DNA of 6,114 nucleotides from Spartobacteria bacterium (GCA_021324035.1 JAJPJU010000313.1:1-6114), one strand, 5' to 3'; shown: positions 1 to 6,114, numbered from the stretch's first letter. Notes: a model not told the origin generated them from the letters alone. Made by a program: numbers and translations.

Positions 1-2727
1 GTCAAGCAATACCAGGTGACTGTGGATCCCGCGAAATTGCGTGCTTACAACCTGTCGATTGCCGACGTGAGTATGGCGATCAAGAAAAGCAACGGCGAAG
101 TGGGCGGTCGCTCGATCGAAATGGCGGAAAAAGAGTTCATTCTGCGGGTTCGCGGTTACGTTCAAAACCTTGACGATCTGCGCAAAGTCGCGGTCGGCGT
201 GGGTGCGAATGGCGTTCCGATTTTGCTCAGTCAGGTTGCCAATGTGCAGCTCGGTCCGGAAATGCGGCGCGGAATCGCTGAGTTGAACGGCGAAGGTGAA
301 ACCGTGGGCGGTATTGTCGTGGTGCGTTATGGCGTGAACGCACGTCAAGTCATTGAGCAGGTCAAAACGCGCCTCGATCAGGCAATGAAAGGATTGCCGC
401 CCGACGTCAGTTACACGGTGGCTTACGATCGCACCGCCCTCATCGATCGCGCGGTCGCCACGCTTAATGAGAAACTCATCGAGGAAAGCATCGTAGTCGC
501 ACTCGTCTGCATTGTCTTTCTGTTGCATTTCCGCAGCGCTCTGGTTGCGATCATCATTTTGCCCGTCGCGGTGTTGATTTCCTTCGCGATCATGTATCGG
601 CAAGGCATCAGCTCCAACATCATGTCGTTAGGCGGTATCGCTATCGCGATTGGTGCGATGGTCGACGCCGCGATCATCATGATCGAGAACGCCCATAAAC
701 ACATCGAGCGCGAGGGTGGGCGTAAACAGCATTGGCAACTCATTCGTGATGCATCGGTAGAAGTCGGCCCAACCCTGTTCTATTCGCTGCTCGTAATCAC
801 CGTTTCGTTTCTGCCGGTATTTGCGTTGCAGGCGCAGGAAGGCCGCTTGTTCAAGCCGCTGGCTTACACCAAGACCTATTCTATGGCGGCAGCCGCATTG
901 CTTTCAATTGCACTCGCGCCGGTCTTGATGGGCTACCTCATTCGCGGCCGGATCAGGTCCGAAGAAGAAAATCCGATAAACCGTTTCTTCATTCGCATTT
1001 ATCATCCCGTAATCGATTTCGTGATTCAATGGCGCTGGGCTGTCATTGGTACTGCCGCGGCCGTCGTCGTTTGGGTTTTCTTTCCCTGGAATCGGCTGAT
1101 CACAAATTATTTGCCGGGGCCGCTGCGCGGTGTCTCCCTCGCCGTCGGGAAATTGTTTCCTTATCAAAGCCTCGGCTCCGAGTTCATGCCCCCGCTTTAC
1201 GAAGGCGACTTGCTCTACATGCCTACCACATTTCCTGGGATCTCGACGACGAAAGCGCGCGAAATTCTCCAGCAGACCGATCAAATCATCAAGAGCTTCC
1301 CCGAAGTACATCATGTCTTTGGGAAAGTGGGACGGGCCGAGAGCGCGACCGATCCCGCACCGATGGACATGATCGAGACTACGATCATGCTCAAAGACGA
1401 AAAAGACTGGCCCAAGGTCGATATCCGGGATGAGCGTGGCAAAGTTATCGCGCATCGAAAGCGTACGGTGGACGACCTGACGAACGCGTTGAACGCGGCC
1501 ATCCAGTTTCCCGGATTAAACAACGCCTGGACGATGCCAATCAAAGCACGGACTGATATGTTGGCGACGGGAATTAAAACGCCGGTTGGAATCAAAGTCG
1601 CAGGCCCCGATCTTGCGCAACTCGAACGCATCGGCTCGCAAATTGAAACGGTCGTCCGCCAGGTGCCCGGCACCTCTAGCGTTTTTGCGGAACGCGTGAT
1701 GGGCGGCAACTACATCGAATTTAATATCAATCGGGACGAGATCGCGCGCTACGGACTTGCGCTCGGTGACGTGCAGGAAGTTCTCGAAGTAGCGCTCGGC
1801 GGAATGCCGCTCACCACCACAGTCGAAGGTCTGGAGCGATACAGCATTAATCTTCGGTACGATCGCGATTTTCGCGAGAACCTCGAGGCGTTGCAGCAAA
1901 TTATCGTCCCGACTCCGACCGGCGCACAGATTCCGCTCGGGCAAATCGCGACCCTAAAAGTGGTGCGGGCGCCAATGGGCATAAAAAGTGAAGGCGCAAT
2001 CCCGAACGCCTGGATCTACATCGACGTGAAAAACATCGACATCGGAACTTATGTGCAAATGGCCCAGCGCGCAGTCAATGACGCCGTCGCAAGCAAGCGA
2101 ATCTCTATGCCGAGCGGCTACAACATTTTCTGGAGCGGTCAGTACGAATACATGCAACGCGCCCAGCAGCGGCTCATGATTGTCGTGCCGATCACATTGC
2201 TGATCATTGTCCTAATTATTTATCTCAACACGCGTTCGCTAGTCGGCACGGCGATTATCATGCTGTCCGTGCCGCTCGCGCTAGTGGGCTCGTTCTGGCT
2301 CCTCTATTTAGATGGCTACAATCTGAGCGTGGCGGTATGGATCGGTCTGATTGCACTTGCCGGGGTGAGTGCCGAGACCGGCGTCGTGATGTTGCTGTAT
2401 CTCGATCTTGCTTACGATCAGTGGAAGCGAGAGGGCAAAATGCGCACCGTTACCGATTTGCGTGACGCAATTTACCACGGCGCGGTGAAGCGGGTTCGAC
2501 CAAAGACGATGACTGCCGTTGTTATCGTTGGTGGTCTGTTGCCAATTCTATGGAGTCACGGCGCCGGCGCGGATGTTATGAAACGAATCGCCACGCCTAT
2601 GATCGGCGGCATTATCACTTCCACAGTGATGGAACTCGCGGTTTTTCCAGCAATCTTTTTTCTGTGGCGTTCGCGCAAACTCGCGAATGAACGCGCGCTC
2701 GATCCTGAGCCAATGCTCACAACATGA
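1..2727 (+). CDS. cusA: CusA-type Cu(I)/Ag(I) efflux RND pump, 5' partial
   Basis: Inner-membrane, proton-driven pump subunit of a CusCBA-like tripartite complex that expels Cu(I)/Ag(I) from the periplasm. The reading frame is open from base 1, so the GTG at 16 is an internal Val codon; 908 codons are visible. Aligned from memory with E. coli CusA (1047 aa), about 183 N-terminal residues (TM1 and the first part of the porter domain) lie outside the window. Proton-relay residues are present: Asp222 (E. coli D405), Glu792 (E939) and Lys835 (K984). The three periplasmic copper-binding methionines are present as Met407, Met457 and Met520 (M573, M623, M672), which favours Cu/Ag over the Zn/Co/Cd of CzcA. 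Two insertions relative to E. coli lie near codons 366-391 and 473-488. The stop is 16 bases before the copper ATPase, implying co-transcription. The CusB, CusC and any regulator genes are not visible. Family assignment is very secure; the exact metal is inferred. Confidence 0.95.
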   Translation, partial: VKQYQVTVDPAKLRAYNLSIADVSMAIKKSNGEVGGRSIEMAEKEFILRVRGYVQNLDDLRKVAVGVGANGVPILLSQVANVQLGPEMRRGIAELNGEGETVGGIVVVRYGVNARQVIEQVKTRLDQAMKGLPPDVSYTVAYDRTALIDRAVATLNEKLIEESIVVALVCIVFLLHFRSALVAIIILPVAVLISFAIMYRQGISSNIMSLGGIAIAIGAMVDAAIIMIENAHKHIEREGGRKQHWQLIRDASVEVGPTLFYSLLVITVSFLPVFALQAQEGRLFKPLAYTKTYSMAAAALLSIALAPVLMGYLIRGRIRSEEENPINRFFIRIYHPVIDFVIQWRWAVIGTAAAVVVWVFFPWNRLITNYLPGPLRGVSLAVGKLFPYQSLGSEFMPPLYEGDLLYMPTTFPGISTTKAREILQQTDQIIKSFPEVHHVFGKVGRAESATDPAPMDMIETTIMLKDEKDWPKVDIRDERGKVIAHRKRTVDDLTNALNAAIQFPGLNNAWTMPIKARTDMLATGIKTPVGIKVAGPDLAQLERIGSQIETVVRQVPGTSSVFAERVMGGNYIEFNINRDEIARYGLALGDVQEVLEVALGGMPLTTTVEGLERYSINLRYDRDFRENLEALQQIIVPTPTGAQIPLGQIATLKVVRAPMGIKSEGAIPNAWIYIDVKNIDIGTYVQMAQRAVNDAVASKRISMPSGYNIFWSGQYEYMQRAQQRLMIVVPITLLIIVLIIYLNTRSLVGTAIIMLSVPLALVGSFWLLYLDGYNLSVAVWIGLIALAGVSAETGVVMLLYLDLAYDQWKREGKMRTVTDLRDAIYHGAVKRVRPKTMTAVVIVGGLLPILWSHGAGADVMKRIATPMIGGIITSTVMELAVFPAIFFLWRSRKLANERALDPEPMLTT

Positions 2728-2743
2728 CGATGGGACTCCCGCG

Positions 2744-4852
2744 ATGATTTACACGTGCCCGATGCATCCGCAGATCGAGCAGGATCATCCTGGCAACTGC
2801 CCAATCTGCGGCATGGCACTAGAGCCTAAAACGCACACCGGCGGCGGCGAAGAGGAGAACACGGAGCTTCGCGATATGACCCTCCGGTTTTGGATCGGCG
2901 CGGTGTTGGCGGCGCCGGTTTTTGTCCTGGCCATGGCGCATGTTTTCCCGAATGCGCCCGCCTGGGTTGCGAGCGATTGGTCGCGCTGGTTGCAATTCCT
3001 TTTGAGCACACCGGTCGTGCTTTGGGGTGGCGCACCATTTTTCCAACGCGGCTGGCAATCGATTCGCAACCGGTCGCTCAACATGTTTACGCTCATCGCA
3101 ATGGGTGTGGGCGTTGGTTATATATATAGCGCGGTCGTCATGCTCGCACCGGGCATCTTCCCGCCGTCTTTTCAGGAACACGGAAAGATCGGTGTTTACT
3201 TCGAAGCGGCGGCGATAATCACCGTGCTTGTCTTGCTCGGCCAAGTGCTGGAACTCCGCGCGCGGAGTCGCACTGGCAGCGCTATTCGCGGGCTTCTCGG
3301 TTTAGCGCCGACGACAGCTCGGGTCGTGAGCGAGAATGAGGAACGCGACATTGCACTGGAGCAAGTGCATCCCGGCGACGTATTGCGCGTCCGACCCGGC
3401 GAAAAGATTCCAGTCGATGGCAAAATCACTGAGGGCAAGACCAGCGTTGATGAAGCGATGATCACGGGCGAGCCGATGCCCGTCGAGAAAACGGTTGGTG
3501 ATCGCGTGACCGGCGGAACAATCAATCAGGCGGGGAGCTTCTTGATGACCGCGGAAAAGGTTGGTGCCGACACGGTTCTCTCGCGGATTGTCGAAATGGT
3601 CGCACAGGCGCAGCGAAGTCGTGCGCCGATCCAGGAGCTCGCGGATAAAGTTGCGAGCTGGTTTGTGCCCGCAGTCATCGCCACGGCTGCTCTTACTCTT
3701 ATCGTCTGGTCGGCGTTAGGGCCTGAGCCACGCTTCGCCCACGCCATTGTGAATGCAGTCGCAGTGCTAATCATTGCTTGCCCGTGCGCCCTCGGACTTG
3801 CCACACCGATGTCAATCATGGTCGGCGTGGGTCGCGGCGCGCAGGCCGGAGTTTTGATCAAACAGGCTGAAGCGATGGAACGTTTAGAGAAGGTCGATAC
3901 GTTGGTGGTGGACAAAACCGGCACGCTTACTGAGGGCAAACCGCGCCTAACGACGATTGTTTCCTTCGACTCGCTCAACGAAAACGACTTGCTTGCCGCC
4001 GCAGCCTCAGTCGAACAGCAAAGCGAACATCCGCTCGCCTCGGCGATTGTTCGCGGCGCGCAAGATCGACATGTAGTGCTTAGAAAGATCACAAATTTTC
4101 AATCGAGCACGGGCGGCGGCGTCAGTGCGCAGGTCGATGGTAAGAGCGTTCTTGTCGGTAAACCGCAATTTCTCAGAACGCAGAAGATTATTGATGTCGA
4201 AAAACTCGAACCAAAAGCGATTGAGCTTCAAGCCGAGGGACAAACAGCAATTTTTGTCGGTATCGACGGACGCGCCGCTGGCGTTCTTGCCGTTTCCGAT
4301 CCGATCAAGAAATCGTCCCCAAACGCAATCAAACATCTGCACGAACTTGGGATAAAAGTGATTATGCTGACTGGCGATAATGAGCGGACGGCAAACGCTG
4401 TGGCGAAAAAGCTCAGCATCGATGAAGTGGAAGCCGGCGTTGAGCCGCAGCGGAAAAACGAGCGCGTGCGCCAATTACATGAGGAAGGCCTAATCGTCGC
4501 GATGGCAGGTGACGGCATTAACGATGCGCCAGCACTGGCCGTGGCAGATGTCGGTATCGCCATGGGGACGGGTACCGATGTCGCGATGGAGAGCGCCGGA
4601 GTTACTTTGGTGAAAGGCGATTTGCGCGGGATCGAGAAAGCGATCCGGCTCAGTCGTGCGATGATGCGCAATATCCGCCAGAATCTTTTCTTCGCTTTTA
4701 TCTACAATGCGCTCGGCATTCCAATCGCTGCCGGTGCCCTTTACCCGCTCTTCGGCTGGCTCCTCAGTCCGATGATCGCCGGCGCCGCAATGAGCCTCAG
4801 TTCGGTTTCGGTAATCGGCAATGCTCTACGTCTACGCTCGCTGAAGCTCTAA
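2744..4852 (+). CDS. copA: Cu(+)/Ag(+)-exporting P1B-1-type ATPase
   Basis: Inner-membrane ATPase that exports monovalent copper or silver from cytoplasm to periplasm, 702 aa. An N-terminal Cys-rich metal-binding domain (residues 3-28: CPMHP at 5-9, CPICGM at 19-24) takes the place of the usual HMA domains, so the protein is shorter than E. coli CopA (834 aa). Then follow four predicted membrane helices (about 48-165), the actuator loop with TGEP at 241-244, TM5-TM6 with the metal-binding CPC at 346-348, the phosphorylation motif DKTGT starting at Asp390, His429-Pro430, TGDN at 543-546 and GDGIND at 589-594. TM7 carries Tyr654-Asn655 and TM8 has Met683 with Ser686/Ser687; CPC plus YN plus MxxSS is the P1B-1 Cu/Ag signature. 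The ATG at 2744 is preferred over the in-frame ATG at 2687 because the metal-binding domain begins directly after it and no overlap with cusA is needed; only a weak GGGA (2732-2735) precedes it, so translation may be coupled to cusA. SilP-like silver specificity is possible. Confidence 0.93.
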   Translation: MIYTCPMHPQIEQDHPGNCPICGMALEPKTHTGGGEEENTELRDMTLRFWIGAVLAAPVFVLAMAHVFPNAPAWVASDWSRWLQFLLSTPVVLWGGAPFFQRGWQSIRNRSLNMFTLIAMGVGVGYIYSAVVMLAPGIFPPSFQEHGKIGVYFEAAAIITVLVLLGQVLELRARSRTGSAIRGLLGLAPTTARVVSENEERDIALEQVHPGDVLRVRPGEKIPVDGKITEGKTSVDEAMITGEPMPVEKTVGDRVTGGTINQAGSFLMTAEKVGADTVLSRIVEMVAQAQRSRAPIQELADKVASWFVPAVIATAALTLIVWSALGPEPRFAHAIVNAVAVLIIACPCALGLATPMSIMVGVGRGAQAGVLIKQAEAMERLEKVDTLVVDKTGTLTEGKPRLTTIVSFDSLNENDLLAAAASVEQQSEHPLASAIVRGAQDRHVVLRKITNFQSSTGGGVSAQVDGKSVLVGKPQFLRTQKIIDVEKLEPKAIELQAEGQTAIFVGIDGRAAGVLAVSDPIKKSSPNAIKHLHELGIKVIMLTGDNERTANAVAKKLSIDEVEAGVEPQRKNERVRQLHEEGLIVAMAGDGINDAPALAVADVGIAMGTGTDVAMESAGVTLVKGDLRGIEKAIRLSRAMMRNIRQNLFFAFIYNALGIPIAAGALYPLFGWLLSPMIAGAAMSLSSVSVIGNALRLRSLKL

Positions 4853-4934
4853 GCGGAAATCCAGAATCGGGTGTCAAAAAGAGTTTTGTATTACAGAAAG
4901 GATTCGTTAGGCAACGCTAGCGACCGCGGCCAGA
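4853..4934. other. Convergent intergenic gap
   Basis: These 82 bases separate the 3' ends of the copper ATPase and the convergent barrel gene. The region contains an A/T-richer stretch (about 4874-4900), an 8-base palindrome CGCTAGCG (4915-4922) and the left arm of the hairpin annotated separately. I see no reading frame with a credible start and ribosome-binding site, and no T-run directly after a stem on either strand that would make a textbook intrinsic terminator. Confidence 0.6.
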
Positions 4935-4946
4935 TTAATGGCCGCG
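4925..4946. terminator. Hairpin between convergent genes, possible bidirectional terminator
   Basis: A perfect 8-bp inverted repeat, CGCGGCCA (4925-4932) and TGGCCGCG (4939-4946), with a 6-base loop. The stem is seven G/C pairs plus one A/T pair. It sits where transcripts of the ATPase gene (+) and the barrel gene (-) would both end, and the barrel gene's TAA stop (4935-4937) lies inside the loop. Neither side is followed by a T-run, so it may protect 3' ends or work with Rho instead of being a classical intrinsic terminator. The structure is seen directly; the function is inferred. Confidence 0.45.
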
Positions 4947-5813
4947 CGCCGACGCGGGTGTTTCCACATCACCTGCGGCAGGTCCGCCAAAAGAGAATGA
5001 AAACACCGCGAAGACTTGCACCGCGGGCGTGTGATCGCTGCATCCGATAAGAGGCGAAAGATCAAAACGCACTTTCTGGGTTGGGCGCCATACTAAAGTA
5101 GGGCCGATCGCCAGACCTTTTGTTGTGCCGCGAGAGCCCGCAGTCTCGCCGCCGCTGCGATATTGCATTTCAAGTCCTACCTCCAGCTTTTCTTCGGGCA
5201 GAAGGACCGGCATTTCGATGCTCTGAACGAATCCGGCGCTTGCGTTTTCTCTCCCCTCAAACTCGCGATCAACAAAAATGTTCATCGCCCACTCAATCAA
5301 ATGGGGAAAGTCATGCGAGATCAGGAGAGCGAGTTCGCCCGAATCGGGTAATCCATTGCTGAGCCCGAAATGGTATTCAGCTGAAATTGTGGGATTCAAT
5401 GGAAGCTTGTTCCAATTCGCCAGCGCGTAGCGGGCTTCGAGGCTAAGGCTGTGGTCGCTAGTATCTCCCGCGAAATGCTCGATCTGGTTTTGCACCCCAA
5501 TTGTAAAGCGCGCTGGCAGCCCCATTTCAATCTCCTGTCGGAAAAGGTGAGCCGGTAGTCCGTGACGGAAAATGTCACCTTCGTATCCAGCTTCGAGTTC
5601 GAAACTGAATGGTGAAAGCACATACGATTTCGTCAGCGTAGAAATGCGCCCATGCGATAAATCAGGCGGAGCTCCGTAAGCGCTGGCCAGCTCTTCGCCT
5701 TCAGCTTGGACAACCACTGCTCGGTTCTCAGTCTCCTGCGCATTCGCCCCAGCGACCAACAAAAATGCCAGCGAGACACGCGAAAGAGTGAAGACTGAAA
5801 TCGTCGTTGTCAT
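4935..5813 (-). CDS. Exported putative outer-membrane beta-barrel protein, function unknown
   Basis: Encodes 292 aa. Residues 1-25 form a signal peptide (Arg12, hydrophobic 13-23, Ala-Asn-Ala before a likely cut after Ala25), leaving about 267 mature residues. The mature part shows many short amphipathic stretches with alternating aromatic or hydrophobic residues (for example SFELEAGYEG, FTIGVQNQIEHF, KVRFDLSPLIG, VFAVFSFSFGG), as expected for a beta-barrel, and no hydrophobic helices. It resembles the loosely defined outer-membrane 'transporter' or MetA-phenol-degradation-like proteins, but I recognise no specific family with a known role. There is one Cys in the mature chain (Cys258). About 15 polar residues follow the last putative strand, unlike barrels that end on an aromatic. 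The ATG at 5813 is chosen over in-frame ATGs at 5918 and 5852 because it gives a clean signal peptide and has GAGGG upstream (5824-5828). It is convergent with the copper ATPase gene and divergent from the CDF gene, so a metal-related role is only a context inference. Confidence 0.75.
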   Translation of the reverse strand: MTTTISVFTLSRVSLAFLLVAGANAQETENRAVVVQAEGEELASAYGAPPDLSHGRISTLTKSYVLSPFSFELEAGYEGDIFRHGLPAHLFRQEIEMGLPARFTIGVQNQIEHFAGDTSDHSLSLEARYALANWNKLPLNPTISAEYHFGLSNGLPDSGELALLISHDFPHLIEWAMNIFVDREFEGRENASAGFVQSIEMPVLLPEEKLEVGLEMQYRSGGETAGSRGTTKGLAIGPTLVWRPTQKVRFDLSPLIGCSDHTPAVQVFAVFSFSFGGPAAGDVETPASARGH

Positions 5814-5823
5814 ATTGCGTCGG

Positions 5824-5828
5824 CCCTC
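5824..5828 (-). promoter_or_regulatory. Ribosome-binding site of the barrel gene
   Basis: On the minus strand this reads GAGGG, 10 bases before the ATG at 5813. It supports the signal-peptide start over the longer in-frame alternatives at 5852 and 5918, which lack a comparable site. Confidence 0.5.
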
Positions 5829-5888
5829 ATTGCGCGACAAGCTGCGATCCATTTCACGCTGGACGCCCACGCACAGAGAAGAATCTCG

Positions 5889-5903
5889 GCCGGCTTTGCT
5901 GGC
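5889..5903 (+). repeat. Short inverted repeat in the CDF gene leader
   Basis: GCCGGC (5889-5894), TTT loop, GCTGGC (5898-5903). As RNA this gives six pairs including one G-U wobble with a three-base loop. It ends six bases before the AGGAGG of the CDF gene, so it could be part of an operator or a small leader stem-loop. A chance occurrence is also possible at this GC level. Confidence 0.35.
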
Positions 5904-5909
5904 AACTGC

Positions 5910-5915
5910 AGGAGG
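5910..5915 (+). promoter_or_regulatory. Strong Shine-Dalgarno site of the CDF gene
   Basis: A full AGGAGG. It lies 14 bases before the ATG at 5930, longer than the usual 5-9, but only 8 bases before an in-frame CTG at 5924. This makes the exact start of the CDF gene uncertain by two codons. Confidence 0.6.
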
Positions 5916-5918
5916 CAT

Positions 5919-5924
5919 ATTATC
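5919..5924 (-). promoter_or_regulatory. Candidate -10 element for the barrel gene
   Basis: On the minus strand the bases read GATAAT, five of six matches to TATAAT, about 105 bases before the barrel gene's ATG. The expected -35 positions (around 5941-5948) show no good TTGACA match, so this is a weak call. If real, the promoter would overlap the first codons of the divergent CDF gene. Confidence 0.2.
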
Positions 5925-5929
5925 TGACT

Positions 5930-6114
5930 ATGCACCGCACTAATCAGTCCCAATGGGAGCACTCGCACGATTTCGTTCACGACTTTTCGACGGCTGAGCG
6001 GCGGACCCGAATCGTGATCGGCATCACTGCCGCGATGATGGTGCTGGAGATCACGACCGGCATTATTTCCCATTCAATGGCGCTGCTCGCGGATGGCTGG
6101 CACATGAGCACCCA
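5930..6114 (+). CDS. dmeF: CDF-family metal transporter, DmeF-like Co(II)/Ni(II) exporter, 3' partial
   Basis: First 61 codons of an inner-membrane cation diffusion facilitator, expected to exchange protons for divalent cations such as Co(II) and Ni(II) and export them from the cytoplasm. The N-terminus is His-rich (His2, His11, His13, His17), followed by the Glu-Arg-Arg-Thr-Arg stretch (24-28) before TM1 (about 29-47) and the start of TM2 with LLADGWHMST (52-61). The next codon begins with CA, so it encodes His or Gln; His would complete the HMxxH arrangement that I recall as typical of DmeF. Zinc-type CDFs usually have HMxxD at this place. The rest of the gene (about 250 more codons expected) is beyond the window. 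The ATG at 5930 is used as start, with a CTG at 5924 as alternative. Neighbouring copper-efflux genes fit a broad metal-resistance cluster. The CDF family is secure; the metal preference rests on a short segment. Confidence 0.85.
   Translation, partial: MHRTNQSQWEHSHDFVHDFSTAERRTRIVIGITAAMMVLEITTGIISHSMALLADGWHMST

Larger units (their letters stand above)
5814..5929. other. Divergent intergenic region between barrel gene and CDF gene
   Basis: This 116-base region must hold the start signals for both divergent genes. ATTGCG occurs twice 15 bases apart (5814-5819 and 5829-5834). There is a short inverted repeat GAGA/TCTC (5876-5887) and a stronger one at 5889-5903. A good -10-like hexamer, GATAAT on the minus strand (5919-5924), faces the barrel gene but has no clear -35 partner at 16-18 bases. 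On the plus strand I find no convincing sigma-70 pair for the CDF gene. No known metal-regulator operator (MerR-, RcnR- or CsoR-type) was recognised with confidence. Confidence 0.5.

Noticed and set aside
1029..1433. Plus-strand open frame in another phase inside cusA
   Set aside because: Overlaps the conserved copper-site region of the pump and has no sensible protein features.
904..1455. Long minus-strand open frame (183 codons) opposite cusA
   Set aside because: It lies fully within the strongly conserved cusA frame, shows no recognisable domain, and is explained by the codon structure of the sense gene.
2687..2743. Longer N-terminus of the copper ATPase
   Set aside because: The 19 extra residues overlap the cusA end, are unlike the family, and the metal-binding domain begins directly after the ATG at 2744.
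3119..3128. TATATATA tract resembling a promoter
   Set aside because: It encodes Tyr-Ile-Tyr of a membrane helix in the ATPase and has no matching -35 or downstream start.
3526..4092. Minus-strand open frame (188 codons) opposite the copper ATPase
   Set aside because: Low-complexity Ser/Ala/Arg-rich translation typical of an antisense shadow; the sense strand carries essential ATPase motifs here.
4872..4877. TTGACA on the minus strand, a perfect -35 hexamer
   Set aside because: No -10 element at the expected spacing (around 4849-4855); a promoter here would only read antisense into the ATPase gene.
5120..5362. Plus-strand open frames opposite the barrel gene
   Set aside because: They lie antisense to a gene with a signal peptide and ribosome-binding site, and their translations show no domain or composition bias of a real protein.
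5814..5918. 35-residue N-terminal extension of the barrel protein
   Set aside because: It would place charged, Cys-containing sequence before a clear signal peptide and lacks a ribosome-binding site.

Overview
The window is a gene-dense, moderately GC-rich stretch from a Gram-negative bacterium. The evidence is a heavy-metal RND pump, which needs a periplasm and an outer membrane, and a signal-peptide-bearing protein that looks like an outer-membrane beta-barrel. The flavour of the barrel protein and of the long CusA variant suggests Verrucomicrobiota or a similar soil phylum, but this is recalled similarity and not a measured placement.

Layout. Bases 1-2727 (+) hold the C-terminal five sixths of a CusA-type Cu(I)/Ag(I) efflux RND pump, whose start lies before the window. 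After a 16-base gap comes a complete 702-residue Cu(+)/Ag(+) P1B-1 ATPase (2744-4852, +), almost certainly in the same operon. An 82-base gap with a perfect hairpin separates it from a convergent gene (4935-5813, -) for a 292-residue exported putative beta-barrel of unknown function. A 116-base divergent region (5814-5929) follows, and then the first 61 codons of a CDF-family transporter resembling DmeF (5930 to the window edge, +).

How the genes fit together. The P-type ATPase would move monovalent copper or silver from cytoplasm to periplasm, and the RND pump would take it from the periplasm or inner-membrane face to the outside through partners (CusB- and CusC-like) that would be encoded upstream. 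The DmeF-like carrier would export Co(II)/Ni(II) from the cytoplasm. The window therefore reads as a segment of a metal-resistance island. The barrel protein is the least understood member; its position suggests, but does not show, a role in metal handling at the outer membrane.

I found no RNA genes, mobile elements, CRISPR arrays or long repeats. I see no convincing sign of an entirely new system. The items most worth checking are the orphan barrel protein, the two insertions in the CusA pump, and the arrangement of the divergent regulatory region.
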